Source of the DNA: an uncultured Oscillospiraceae bacterium
GTDB taxonomy: Bacteria > Bacillota > Clostridia > Oscillospirales > Acutalibacteraceae
Length of the DNA stretch: 24,564 nucleotides
Reading direction: 5' to 3'
NCBI GenBank assembly: GCA_900549055.1
Contig: URNB01000021.1
Coordinates: forward strand, 1-24,564
In this document: piece by piece, positions 7,793 through 14,792 of the stretch
Layout of the letters: every line of letters starts with the position of its first letter
How positions within the stretch are numbered: the stretch's first letter is position 1
Notes under the pieces: model-generated
The model's database searches: none
Seen by the model: only the letters and a program-made list of their open reading frames with translations
Told to the model about the DNA's origin: nothing
Made by a program: the position numbers and the translations under genes

Positions 7793-8505
7793 AAGCTCAC
7801 CTCTTTTTTCTTTTTAAGCTCGCGTTCCGCCTGCGGAAGCCTTAAATATACGGGCAGCAGCTTGTCAGGCGTTACGGATAAATTGTTTTTGAATATATCC
7901 TCCGCCGCAAGGGAAGCGGATACCGCATTCTGATATCTGCGCTCGGGCGACGATTTGCAAACGCCCGGTATATTTTCGGCAAAGGGGAAGAACACGTCTG
8001 TGCCGTCACCGACTATTATAACACGTTTTTCTCCGTTTTGCGATACTTTTTTTAAATTTTCCGCAAGTTCTTCGCACAAAACCGCTCTGTCCTCGCACAG
8101 GCGGGTAATTTTGCCGCCGGAAATTTCAAAAATCGCATTGTATACCTGGCTGCAGCGTGCGTCCATAACCGCGCAGACAATGCAATCGGTATCGCGGTAG
8201 TTAAAGGCGAGTGATAATAGGGTAGATACCCCCGCGCAGGGCAAATTCCGAGCGGCGGCAAGCCCCTTTGCGGCGCTTATGCCTATGCGCACCCCGGTAA
8301 ACGAGCCGGGACCTGCGGTTACGGCTATTCCGTCAATATCGGAAAGCCCAAGCCTTGCCGCGGCAAAAAGCCCCTCTGCCATAGGCAAAAGGGTTTGCGA
8401 GTGGGTAAGCTTTACATTTACAAAAGCCGAGGCTATAACGCGCCCGTCCTCGGTTATTGCGGCGGACGCAGGGCCCGCCGTACATTCAAGAGAAAGTATT
8501 TTCAT
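7789..8505 (-). CDS. tsaB: TsaB, tRNA t6A-modification complex subunit
   Basis: A 238-residue ASKHA-fold protein that dimerises with TsaD in the complex making threonylcarbamoyl-adenosine at tRNA position 37. Seen: MKILSLECTAGPASAAI at the N-terminus, VTAGPGSFTGVRIGISAAKGLA around 65-86 (the family signature), and an inactive-looking nucleotide pocket as expected for TsaB. It overlaps rpiB by 4 bases and tsaE by 4 bases. TsaD, the catalytic partner, is not in the window. Confidence 0.93.
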   Translation of the reverse strand: MKILSLECTAGPASAAITEDGRVIASAFVNVKLTHSQTLLPMAEGLFAAARLGLSDIDGIAVTAGPGSFTGVRIGISAAKGLAAARNLPCAGVSTLLSLAFNYRDTDCIVCAVMDARCSQVYNAIFEISGGKITRLCEDRAVLCEELAENLKKVSQNGEKRVIIVGDGTDVFFPFAENIPGVCKSSPERRYQNAVSASLAAEDIFKNNLSVTPDKLLPVYLRLPQAERELKKKKEVSL

Positions 8506-8954
8506 TGTGTTTCAGTCTCCGTTAAATCAAGATCACGCGCGCCGTCAATATTTATCACGCGTTCGTTTTCGCCCGTTTGCTCAAAGCTGACGGTTACAGT
8601 GCCTGCGGGCAGTGCGTTTTCAATGTTTTCGCTCCACTCCGCCGCTATTACCCCGCCTTGCTCTGCGTACTCAAAAAAGCCGGTGGAATAAAGGTCGTCC
8701 CAGCTTGATATTCGGTACATATCAAAATGGTAAAGCGGCAGTCTGCCGCCGATATATTCGTTTATAAGCGCAAAGGTAGGGGACGTGACCGTGCCCGTAA
8801 AGCCGAGCCCGCGCGCAAGCCCCCGCGTAAAGCAGGTCTTGCCCATTCCGAGACCCCCGCGAAAGGCTATAACCTCGCCGCCGCGCAGGGTTTGCGCCAG
8901 CTTAAAGCCTATGCTTTCGGTTTCTTCGGGGGATTTTGTTGTGTAGCTTTTCAT
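8502..8954 (-). CDS. tsaE: TsaE, ATPase of the tRNA t6A-modification complex
   Basis: A 150-residue P-loop ATPase that powers TsaB-TsaD turnover. Seen: Walker A GGLGMGKT at residues 33-40, TSPTFALINEY around 58-68, and HFDMYR near 77-82. The ATG at 8954 is chosen because it gives the family's usual length and start and has AAGGGTG upstream. The reading frame stays open for another 129 bases upstream, but that stretch is the tail of a decayed YcxB-like gene. First functional gene of the operon tsaE-tsaB-rpiB-upp; a good sigma-A promoter lies at 9242-9270. Confidence 0.93.
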   Translation of the reverse strand: MKSYTTKSPEETESIGFKLAQTLRGGEVIAFRGGLGMGKTCFTRGLARGLGFTGTVTSPTFALINEYIGGRLPLYHFDMYRISSWDDLYSTGFFEYAEQGGVIAAEWSENIENALPAGTVTVSFEQTGENERVINIDGARDLDLTETETQ

Positions 8955-9221
8955 TTTTTCACCCTTATTTATATGTATCAACTGCGGCACATTTGTTTTT
9001 ATAAATTCCTTAAAGCTGTTATATTTTATATCTGAGCCAAAGCAGATTGCGGGCAGCAGATAAGCCTGCACCGAGTTGGCCACTAACAGCTGCGGTATTA
9101 TAAGTAATAAAGTTCATGAAATTATCGATTCCGCCGAAAAGCCGACCGACGCCGCCGCACAAAAAACATTAAAGTCGGTATAATCCTTATCGGTTAAATC
9201 AATATTGAACTGAAACTTCAT
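8955..9221 (-). pseudogene. Decayed YcxB-like gene remnant joined in frame to tsaE
   Basis: Reading from an ATG at 9221, preceded by GGAGTGG, the minus strand gives MKFQFNIDLTDKDYTDFNVF, which looks like the N-terminus of YcxB-like proteins, then runs to an early stop near 9114. In another frame, about 9080-8970, it encodes VQAYLLPAICFGSD..NSFKEFIKTNVP, which looks like the C-terminus of the same family. The middle with the membrane segments is missing and the frames disagree, so this is a deletion-plus-frameshift remnant. The C-terminal part has lost its stop and reads into tsaE. A complete YcxB-like gene is present at 16578-17231. The family assignment is by pattern recognition only. Confidence 0.55.
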
Positions 9222-9241
9222 ATTAAACCACTCCGGCTATT

Positions 9242-9270
9242 ATTTTATAACGCATGAGGGATTTTGTCAA
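9242..9270 (-). promoter_or_regulatory. Promoter for the tsaE operon (minus strand)
   Basis: On the minus strand, TTGACA (9265-9270), a 17-base spacer and TAAAAT (9242-9247) form a good sigma-A promoter. It is 21 bases upstream of the remnant's ATG and about 290 bases upstream of tsaE, and lies back to back with the uvrB promoter. Confidence 0.75.
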
Positions 9271-9280
9271 TATAAGACTG

Positions 9281-9309
9281 TTTACTTGATAAGCGTTTTA
9301 TGCTATAAT
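9281..9309 (+). promoter_or_regulatory. uvrB promoter
   Basis: TTTACT (9281-9286), a 17-base spacer and TATAAT (9304-9309) form a sigma-A promoter. No LexA-type box (GAAC-N4-GTTC-like) was noticed in this short gap, so SOS control is not evident by eye. Confidence 0.7.
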
Positions 9310-9340
9310 CGGTAATATACAGTAAAAACAGGTGATTAAA

Positions 9341-11302
9341 GTGCCGGATAAATTCATTTTACATTCCAAATTTCAACCTACCGGAGATCAGCCGGAAGCG
9401 ATAGAAAAGCTTACAAAAGGCGTTGAAAACGGCTTAAAAGAGCAGGTTTTGCTGGGCGTCACCGGTTCGGGAAAGACCTTCACAATGGCGAATATTATCG
9501 CAAATGTTAATCGTCCTACGCTTGTTTTAGCCCACAACAAAACTCTTGCCGCACAGCTGTGCTCGGAGTTCCGCGAATTTTTCCCTGAAAACGCGGTGGA
9601 GTATTTTGTCTCATATTATGACTATTATCAGCCCGAGGCGTATATCCCGGGAAGCGACACCTATATTGAAAAGGATTCCGCCATAAACGATGAAATAGAC
9701 AAGCTGCGCCATTCGGCGACCTGTGCGCTGTCGGAGCGCAGGGATGTTATAATTGTGGCGAGCGTTTCATGCATTTACTCATTGGGAAACCCTATCGATT
9801 ATAAAAACATGGTGATATCCCTCCGCACTGGAATGGAGAAAAGCCGCGATGAGCTTTTGCGCAAGCTGGTGGATCTGCAGTACGAGCGGAACGATATTAA
9901 TTTTATCCGCAATAAATTCAGGGTACGGGGCGACACGGTGGAGATATTTCCCGCCAATTCGCAGGAAAATGCCGTTCGGGTTGAATTTTTCGGTGACGAG
10001 ATTGACAGGATAAGCGAGATAAACACCGTGACCGGCGAAGTCAAGGCGCTGCTTTCGCATGCGGCGATATATCCCGCTTCGCATTATATCGTACCGCATG
10101 AAAAGCTTGAAGACGCACTTAAGGAAATCGATGAGGAAATGGAGGAGCGCGTAAGGTTTTTCAACGAAAACGGGCAGCTGATTGAAGCGCAGAGAATACG
10201 CCAGAGAACAGAATACGACATTGAAATGTTAAGGGAGATAGGCACCTGCAAGGGTGTTGAAAACTATTCGAGAGTTCTCTCGCGCAGAGCGCCCGGAAGT
10301 GTGCCCTCGACCCTGCTCGATTATTTCCCCGACGATTATTTGCTTTTTGTGGATGAATCGCATGTAACGCTGCCGCAGGTGCGCGGAATGTACGGCGGCG
10401 ACAGGGCTCGAAAGGAAAATCTTGTGCAGTACGGCTTCCGTCTGCCGTCTGCCTTTGATAACCGCCCGCTTAATTTTGAGGAATTCTATTCCCATGTGAA
10501 CCGGGCAATATTCGTATCGGCAACGCCCGGTCAGTTTGAAAAGGACCACGCGGCGCAGATTGCCGAGCAGGTAATAAGACCTACGGGGCTGCTTGATCCG
10601 AAAATTTCCGTCCGCCCGACAGACGGGCAGATTGACGATCTGGTTTCCGAAATAAATATACGCACCGCCAAAAAGCAGCGCGTGCTTATAACCACCCTTA
10701 CAAAGAAGATGGCGGAGGATCTGACCGAGTATCTGAACGACCTCGGCACAAAGGTGAGGTATATGCATTACGATATCGATACGATGGAGCGCATGGAAAT
10801 AATCCGCGATCTGCGCCTCGGTGAATTCGATGTGCTCGTTGGCATTAACCTTTTGCGCGAGGGACTTGATATTCCCGAGGTCTCCTTAGTCGCGATACTC
10901 GACGCGGACAAGGAGGGCTTTCTGCGCAGTGAAACATCACTTGTGCAAACGATAGGCAGAGCCGCCCGAAACGCAGAGGGCGAGGTCATTATGTACGCCG
11001 ATACCGTGACCGACTCTATGGAGCGGGCTATCAGCGAAACAGAGCGCCGCCGCGATATTCAGAGCCGCTATAACACAGAGCATGGCATCACGCCGAAGAC
11101 CGTCATTAAGGATGTGCGCGATATAATAGAGATAGGGCAGAAGGTCAAAGACGAAAAGCCGATATCCAAAATGTCGCGAATCGAAAAAGAGACGGAAATC
11201 AAGCGCCTGACCGCCGAAATGAAGCAGGCAGCGAAGATTCTTGAGTTTGAGCACGCGGCGTATCTGCGGGATAAGATAAATAAGCTGCGTGAGGGAAAAT
11301 AA
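9341..11302 (+). CDS. uvrB: UvrB, excinuclease ABC subunit B
   Basis: A nucleotide excision repair helicase-like subunit of about 653 residues that loads on damaged DNA with UvrA and recruits UvrC. Seen: FQPTGDQPEAIEKL near the start, Walker A GVTGSGKT (39-46), the YYDYYQPEAY beta-hairpin near 90-100, helicase motifs through VGINLLREGLDIPEVSLV, QTIGRAARN, and a C-terminal UVR motif (about 615-650) for UvrC binding. The GTG at 9341 is preferred over the GTG at 9332 because AGGTG at 9330-9334 is then correctly spaced and the protein begins like other UvrBs. uvrA and uvrC are not adjacent here, unlike in many Firmicutes. Confidence 0.95.
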   Translation: MPDKFILHSKFQPTGDQPEAIEKLTKGVENGLKEQVLLGVTGSGKTFTMANIIANVNRPTLVLAHNKTLAAQLCSEFREFFPENAVEYFVSYYDYYQPEAYIPGSDTYIEKDSAINDEIDKLRHSATCALSERRDVIIVASVSCIYSLGNPIDYKNMVISLRTGMEKSRDELLRKLVDLQYERNDINFIRNKFRVRGDTVEIFPANSQENAVRVEFFGDEIDRISEINTVTGEVKALLSHAAIYPASHYIVPHEKLEDALKEIDEEMEERVRFFNENGQLIEAQRIRQRTEYDIEMLREIGTCKGVENYSRVLSRRAPGSVPSTLLDYFPDDYLLFVDESHVTLPQVRGMYGGDRARKENLVQYGFRLPSAFDNRPLNFEEFYSHVNRAIFVSATPGQFEKDHAAQIAEQVIRPTGLLDPKISVRPTDGQIDDLVSEINIRTAKKQRVLITTLTKKMAEDLTEYLNDLGTKVRYMHYDIDTMERMEIIRDLRLGEFDVLVGINLLREGLDIPEVSLVAILDADKEGFLRSETSLVQTIGRAARNAEGEVIMYADTVTDSMERAISETERRRDIQSRYNTEHGITPKTVIKDVRDIIEIGQKVKDEKPISKMSRIEKETEIKRLTAEMKQAAKILEFEHAAYLRDKINKLREGK

Positions 11303-11699
11303 CGTTAGATTTCAGACGGTAGATATCAGATATGCAAAATCATAGCTTCTGTACAGACCAAAGGCTCCCGGTGTTTAGGGTGAATTTCTCACGGTGTGAT
11401 GAGATGTCACGAAGTGACAGGGGAGACCGCCGCCGTCAGCGGCTCCTGCGGAGCAGGTGAGGGATTGTTGGGGATTAAAGCTTATTTATAAATTAGAGTT
11501 TAGAGATAAAAAATAGTTTTAATACATAACTTAGCTTTCTGATTATTTTAAGTCTGCAACAACCCCTCCGTCATAGCTGCGCATGTCACCGTCTCGGCTG
11601 CCGCCTCGGTCGGTGCTTCTGCTTTGCAGAGGTGTCCACCGGACACCCGCACCCAAACACCGGGGAGGCGCAACGGTTTGTACAGACCAAAGGCTCCGC
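11303..11699 (-). repeat. Composite intergenic repeat, copy 2 (inverted relative to copy 1)
   Basis: Read on the minus strand this gives the same order as the copy at 6371-6652: module A (11595-11669), a spacer, the middle block (about 11385-11421) and module B (11303-11369). The spacer between A and the middle block is longer here (about 11425-11594) and includes an AT-rich stretch. A further fragment of the GCCTTTGGTCTGTAC motif is at 11676-11694, and an ATCTAA-type simple tail recurs at 11773-11809 in the opposite direction, so the region is bracketed by inverted tails. No gene is supported in this 499-base gap. Confidence 0.8.
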
Positions 11700-11732
11700 C
11701 GATTGTCGGGCGGTCGAAGGAAAGTTAAACTT

Positions 11733-11768
11733 AAAAGCAGCGGTCACGATACTGTGGCTGCTGCTTTT
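11733..11768 (-). terminator. Intrinsic terminator, probably for the FabG-like gene
   Basis: A 9-bp perfect stem AAAAGCAGC / GCTGCTTTT is extended by a wobble-paired GGTCAC / GTGGCT with a 6-base loop. On the minus strand it is followed by TTTTAAGTTT, which suits termination of the leftward gene ending at 11802. It may also stop any rightward transcript from uvrB. Confidence 0.75.
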
Positions 11769-11801
11769 GTACTCTAACATCTAAAATCTAATGTCTAATG
11801 T

Positions 11802-12536
11802 CTAAATTACATACCCTCCGTTAATTCCGAGAACCTGACCGGTTATGTATTCGGCAGCAGGGGAGGAGAGGAAGCGCACGGCGGCGGCTATCTCGTCGGC
11901 ACTGCCCATGCGGCCGAGCGGAATGCCCTCAACGAAATCGTTAAGCTCCTCTATTGTAAGATTGGAATTCATTCCGGTTTCGATAAGCCCCGGAGCAATG
12001 CAGTTGACCGTGATGCCGCTCGGAGCAAGCTCTTTGGCAAGCGCTTTTGTCAAGCCTATAACACCCGCCTTTGCCGCGGAATACGCCACCTCGCAGGAAG
12101 CTCCGACCTGACCCCACATGGATGAGATGTTCACAATGCAGCCCGATTTTTGATTTACCATAACCGGAGTTACCGCCTTACAGCAGTTGAAAACACCCTT
12201 TAAATCCACATCTATTATTCGGTCGAAATCGATCTCATCGGTATCGGTTATAAGCCCCTGATACGCAACTCCCGCATTGTTCACAAGCACATCTATGCTG
12301 CCGAATTTGTAAAGCGCTTCCTTGACCATTATATCAACCTCGAGCTTGTTTGCGACATTCGCCTTTTGAATGATCGCCGAGTAGCCGTTGCTTACAAGCG
12401 AGCGGCAAAGCAGATTTGCCGATTCAAAGGATTCGTTATAATTTATAACCACATTCCAACCGCTTTGCGCAAAGAGAATTGCCGTTGCCGCGCCTATGCC
12501 CTTTGAAGAGCCGGTAACAATTACTGTCTTTTTCAT
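11802..12536 (-). CDS. FabG-like short-chain dehydrogenase/reductase
   Basis: A 244-residue SDR enzyme, best described as a 3-oxoacyl-ACP-reductase-like NAD(P)H oxidoreductase. Seen: TGSSKGIG (6-13) for cofactor binding, NNAG near 88-91, a catalytic serine in NISSMWG near 137, the YSAAK motif near 150-154, and IAPGLIETGM near 183. The ATG at 12536 is chosen because GGTGGGG lies 7 bases upstream and the protein then starts MKKTVIVTG as the family does; an in-frame ATG 24 bases upstream lacks this. It stands alone, away from any fatty acid synthesis cluster, so the true substrate is uncertain. Related solitary Firmicute proteins (YmfI-type) are annotated as FabG paralogues. Confidence 0.85.
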   Translation of the reverse strand: MKKTVIVTGSSKGIGAATAILFAQSGWNVVINYNESFESANLLCRSLVSNGYSAIIQKANVANKLEVDIMVKEALYKFGSIDVLVNNAGVAYQGLITDTDEIDFDRIIDVDLKGVFNCCKAVTPVMVNQKSGCIVNISSMWGQVGASCEVAYSAAKAGVIGLTKALAKELAPSGITVNCIAPGLIETGMNSNLTIEELNDFVEGIPLGRMGSADEIAAAVRFLSSPAAEYITGQVLGINGGYVI

Positions 12537-12594
12537 AATCAAACCCCACCCGTGCCGCACAAGTCTTGCGGCGTTTATATTTTTTCCTGAATTA

Positions 12595-12623
12595 AGTATA
12601 ACATATTTTCAAAAAAATTTAAA
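12595..12623 (-). promoter_or_regulatory. Promoter for the FabG-like gene (minus strand)
   Basis: On the minus strand, TTTAAA (12618-12623), a 17-base spacer and TATACT (12595-12600) are seen. The -35 is weak. A small hairpin (GCCGCA..TGCGGC) lies in the leader at about 12554-12573. Confidence 0.45.
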
Positions 12624-12643
12624 GCCCCAATTACAACAAATTG

Positions 12644-12842
12644 AGTTTACATAACAGAACACGGCATACATGTTGTGTGGTTTACATAAAGAGTTAACAT
12701 AAGATTTAATGTATGTAAAATTGGCGGTTGACATAATTATAAAAATGTTGTATAACTATATTGTTGAGCGTAAGCGCAGTATATACCGATTTGCGGTATC
12801 GTTATACCCTTGGTTCCGAAAACGGAAATTCAGTTTACATAA
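12644..12842. repeat. Cluster of five XerD-arm-like 11-mers
   Basis: AGTTTACATAA occurs exactly at 12644-12654 and 12832-12842. One-mismatch copies are at 12679-12689 (GGTTTACATAA) and 12692-12702 (AGTTAACATAA). An inverted two-mismatch copy is at 12711-12721 (GTATGTAAAAT). The known Bacillus subtilis dif site ends in TTATGTAAACT, the XerD-binding arm, whose reverse complement is AGTTTACATAA. None of the direct copies has a recognisable XerC arm at the normal 6-bp distance. The 12692 and 12711 copies form an inverted pair with an 8-bp centre. The cluster lies upstream of spoIIM-xerD. Binding by XerD is an inference. Confidence 0.6.
12728..12756 (+). promoter_or_regulatory. Sigma-A type promoter upstream of spoIIM-xerD
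   Basis: TTGACA (12728-12733), a 17-base spacer and TATAAC (12751-12756). The predicted transcript starts near 12763, about 200 bases before the spoIIM start, leaving a long leader. The inverted copy of the 11-mer (12711-12721) abuts the -35, so a protein bound there could control this promoter. Confidence 0.65.
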
Positions 12843-12910
12843 AACCGAACAAAACCCATATTTAGCGGTTGAGGAATATTAAATACCTAAATATGGCTTT
12901 ATTTATTTTT
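12763..12910 (+). ncRNA. Structured leader or candidate small RNA
   Basis: About 150 bases of non-coding transcript are predicted downstream of the 12728 promoter. Seen: hairpin ATACCG (12783-12788)/CGGTAT (12794-12799); hairpin TTCCG-AAAA-CGGAA (12814-12827); and a 9-bp perfect stem CCATATTTA (12856-12864)/TAAATATGG (12888-12896) with a 23-base loop, followed by the T-rich CTTTATTTATTTTT. The last could be a weak terminator, giving a free RNA of about 150 nt, or part of a spoIIM leader. It matches no riboswitch class I recognise. Confidence 0.35.
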
Positions 12911-12912
12911 CG

Positions 12913-12941
12913 GCATATCTTGTCCGAATCCGGCATATTAT
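12913..12941 (+). promoter_or_regulatory. Possible sigma-E sporulation promoter for spoIIM
   Basis: GCATATCT (12913-12920) fits the sigma-E -35 pattern GHATANNT; 13 bases later CATATTAT (12934-12941) partly fits CATACANT. It would start transcription just before the GGAGGG ribosome-binding site. SpoIIM is sigma-E-controlled in Bacillus, which makes this plausible, but the -10 has two mismatches and the spacing is short. Confidence 0.35.
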
Positions 12942-12965
12942 TTCATAGAAGCCGGAGGGATGAGT

Positions 12966-13595
12966 ATGAAAAAAGGAACTGTTTTAAGCCTTAAAAGAAT
13001 CAGGCTTTCCGAATTTATTATTAAAAACAATGTGCTGGTGCTGTTGGTGCTGCTGTTTATCGCCGGTATAGCGGTGGGAACCTTTGCCGGGGAAAGGATA
13101 GTCGGATTGTCGGATTATTCGGCGGATTATCTTGAACGGTTTGTTGCGGAGCGCAGTGACGCTTCTTTTTTATCTGTCACTTTGAATTCCTTTGCGGGGT
13201 CTGCGCTTGTTTTGCTTGCGGTGTTTGCTGCGGGCACGTCGGTTTTGGGTGTTGTTTTGGTGCCGATTGCGGCGGCAGTCCGCTGCGTGCTTTACGGCAG
13301 CGTGTCGGCGCTGCTTTACTCGCAGTATTCGGTTAAGGGAATAGCCTTTAACGCCGTGCTGATAATTCCCGCGGAAATAATTTTTGCGGTTTCGCTTTTA
13401 TTGGCGGCGAGGGAGTCGGTCGGTTTTTCTCTCGGAATGGCAAGGCTGACGCTTCCGTCTGCGCCGCCGGTCAATCTTTCGGCGGATTTCCGCAGCTACT
13501 GCAGTAAATACATATTTATATGTCTGCTGACATTGCTGTCGGCGGTTATTGACGCGGTTATGTCCTGCACGTTCGGGGCAAGCCTTGCTTTGTAA
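12966..13595 (+). CDS. spoIIM: SpoIIM-like stage II sporulation membrane protein
   Basis: A 209-residue integral membrane protein. Seen: a basic N-terminus (MKKGTVLSLKRIRL) followed by about five hydrophobic segments (roughly residues 25-45, 75-100, 100-125, 132-150 and 180-205), giving a length and layout like SpoIIM. In Bacillus, SpoIIM with SpoIID and SpoIIP drives septal peptidoglycan thinning and engulfment of the forespore. The neighbour xerD 29 bases downstream supports the call, since spoIIM lies close to xerD (ripX) in Bacillus too. The ATG at 12966 is chosen because GGAGGG lies 6 bases upstream; the ATG at 12960 touches that site. Sequence is poorly conserved, so the name rests partly on context. 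Confidence 0.72.
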   Translation: MKKGTVLSLKRIRLSEFIIKNNVLVLLVLLFIAGIAVGTFAGERIVGLSDYSADYLERFVAERSDASFLSVTLNSFAGSALVLLAVFAAGTSVLGVVLVPIAAAVRCVLYGSVSALLYSQYSVKGIAFNAVLIIPAEIIFAVSLLLAARESVGFSLGMARLTLPSAPPVNLSADFRSYCSKYIFICLLTLLSAVIDAVMSCTFGASLAL

Positions 13596-13624
13596 GGGAT
13601 GTTAATTTTTTAAGGAGGTGCAAT

Positions 13625-14509
13625 ATGGCTGATCTGTGCAGCGCTTTCAGGGAATACCTGGTAAGCGTTAAAATGGCGTCGCCGAATACGGTTGAATCGT
13701 ATATGCGGGACATACATCAGTATTCCGAATATTGCACTTCAAACGGCAGGGATACCGAAACGGCGGATTCCGCGCTCATAAAAAAATATGTTGAATATTT
13801 GTCGGGCAAGGGCAAGTCGGACGCGACTGTCAGCCGCACCGTAGCATCGGTTCGCTGCTACTACCGTTTTTTAATTTCAAAAAATATTATAGAGGAAAAC
13901 CCCGTAAACGGAATTAAGCTTAAAAAAGCTGAAAAAAAGCTGCCGGGAATTCTTGATTCAAACGAGATAATACTGCTGCTTTCCCAGCCCGACGGGGACG
14001 ATTACAAGAGCGTTCGGGATAAGGCGATGCTCGAGCTGCTTTACGCTACCGGTATAAGGGTATCAGAGCTTACGGAGCTTACCGTATCGGATGTTAATTT
14101 GCAGATAGGTATTTTACATATGCATTCGGGCGAAAAGGAACGCATTGTGCCCATGTATCCCGCGGCGGTAAAGGCGGTTGCGGATTATCTTGTGAATGTC
14201 CGACCCGTTATAGTTACCGATAAAAACGAGGACAGGCTGTTTACCAATATGAACGGCGGTGCAATGTCGCGCCAGGGCTTTTGGAAGATTATAAAGCATT
14301 ATTCCGAAAAGGCGGGAATCAAAAAGGATATAACGCCGCACACGCTGCGTCATTCGTTCGCGGCGCATTTGCTTGAAAACGGCGCGCCGCTTAAGGATAT
14401 TAAGGAAATGCTCGGGCATGCGGATATATCCTCCACACAGGTGTACGCGCGGTTTGTGAAAAGCAAGTACACTGCGGCTTATGCGAAATTTCACCCCCTT
14501 GCACGATGA
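13625..14509 (+). CDS. xerD: XerD-type tyrosine recombinase
   Basis: A 294-residue site-specific recombinase that, with its partner, resolves chromosome dimers at dif. Seen: an N-terminal SAM-like core-binding domain (about 1-90), and the catalytic set R145 (ATGIRVSEL), K171, H239-x-x-R242 (HTLRHSFA), H265 (LGHADISST) and Y274. The length is typical for XerC/XerD. The ribosome-binding site is AGGAGG. It follows spoIIM closely and ends at a strong terminator. The cluster of dif-arm-like 11-mers lies 780-980 bases upstream. XerC would be similar, but the spoIIM neighbour favours XerD. Confidence 0.9.
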   Translation: MADLCSAFREYLVSVKMASPNTVESYMRDIHQYSEYCTSNGRDTETADSALIKKYVEYLSGKGKSDATVSRTVASVRCYYRFLISKNIIEENPVNGIKLKKAEKKLPGILDSNEIILLLSQPDGDDYKSVRDKAMLELLYATGIRVSELTELTVSDVNLQIGILHMHSGEKERIVPMYPAAVKAVADYLVNVRPVIVTDKNEDRLFTNMNGGAMSRQGFWKIIKHYSEKAGIKKDITPHTLRHSFAAHLLENGAPLKDIKEMLGHADISSTQVYARFVKSKYTAAYAKFHPLAR

Positions 14510-14531
14510 AACTGAATTTTATACAAAGAAC

Positions 14532-14566
14532 CGCCTGCCGAAGGAGTTGCTTCGGCAGGCGATTTT
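14532..14566 (+). terminator. Intrinsic terminator after xerD
   Basis: A perfect 12-bp stem CGCCTGCCGAAG / CTTCGGCAGGCG with a 6-base loop, followed by ATTTTA. It lies 22 bases after the xerD stop. Confidence 0.88.
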
Positions 14567-14575
14567 AACAGATGC

Positions 14576-14604
14576 TTGACAAACCGTTCCGTGAATGCTA
14601 TAAT
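14576..14604 (+). promoter_or_regulatory. thiT promoter
   Basis: TTGACA (14576-14581), a 17-base spacer and TATAAT (14599-14604): a consensus sigma-A promoter directly before the TPP riboswitch. Confidence 0.9.
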
Positions 14605-14612
14605 AGCAGTGC

Positions 14613-14712
14613 AATTTAGGGAGCTTGATGAAACTCAGGCTGAGAGGAAGTCCGCTTTTTGCTATGACTTCGACCTATGACCTGATACGGATAATGCCGT
14701 CGTAGGGAAATA
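14613..14712 (+). promoter_or_regulatory. TPP riboswitch (THI element)
   Basis: The conserved TPP aptamer cores are visible: GGGAGC, then ACTCAGGCTGAGAGGAAGTC (pyrimidine-binding side), then GACCTATGACCTGATACGG and ATAATGCCGTCGTAGGGAAA (pyrophosphate-binding side). The order and spacing match the class. It senses thiamine pyrophosphate and lies between a strong promoter and a terminator ahead of the thiamine transporter gene. Confidence 0.96.
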
Positions 14713-14725
14713 CGCCAACAGTATT

Positions 14726-14754
14726 GCCGCAGGTCTTTGCCTGCGGCTTTTTTT
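14726..14754 (+). terminator. Regulated terminator of the TPP riboswitch
   Basis: A perfect 8-bp stem GCCGCAGG / CCTGCGGC, 6-base loop, then seven T. It lies 14 bases after the aptamer and 39 bases before thiT, so TPP binding should favour termination and switch the transporter off. Confidence 0.9.
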
Positions 14755-14792
14755 CGCGGGTAATTGCGATATATAAAAGGAGTGTTGAAAAA

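Noticed and set aside
12644..12671. A complete dif site at the first 11-mer
   Set aside because: The expected second arm 6 bp further on (here ACGGCATACAT) does not match a XerC arm; only the XerD-like arm is recognisable.
14724..14792. N-terminal extension of ThiT
   Set aside because: The extra codons fall on the riboswitch terminator; the ATG at 14793 has a proper ribosome-binding site and gives the family length.
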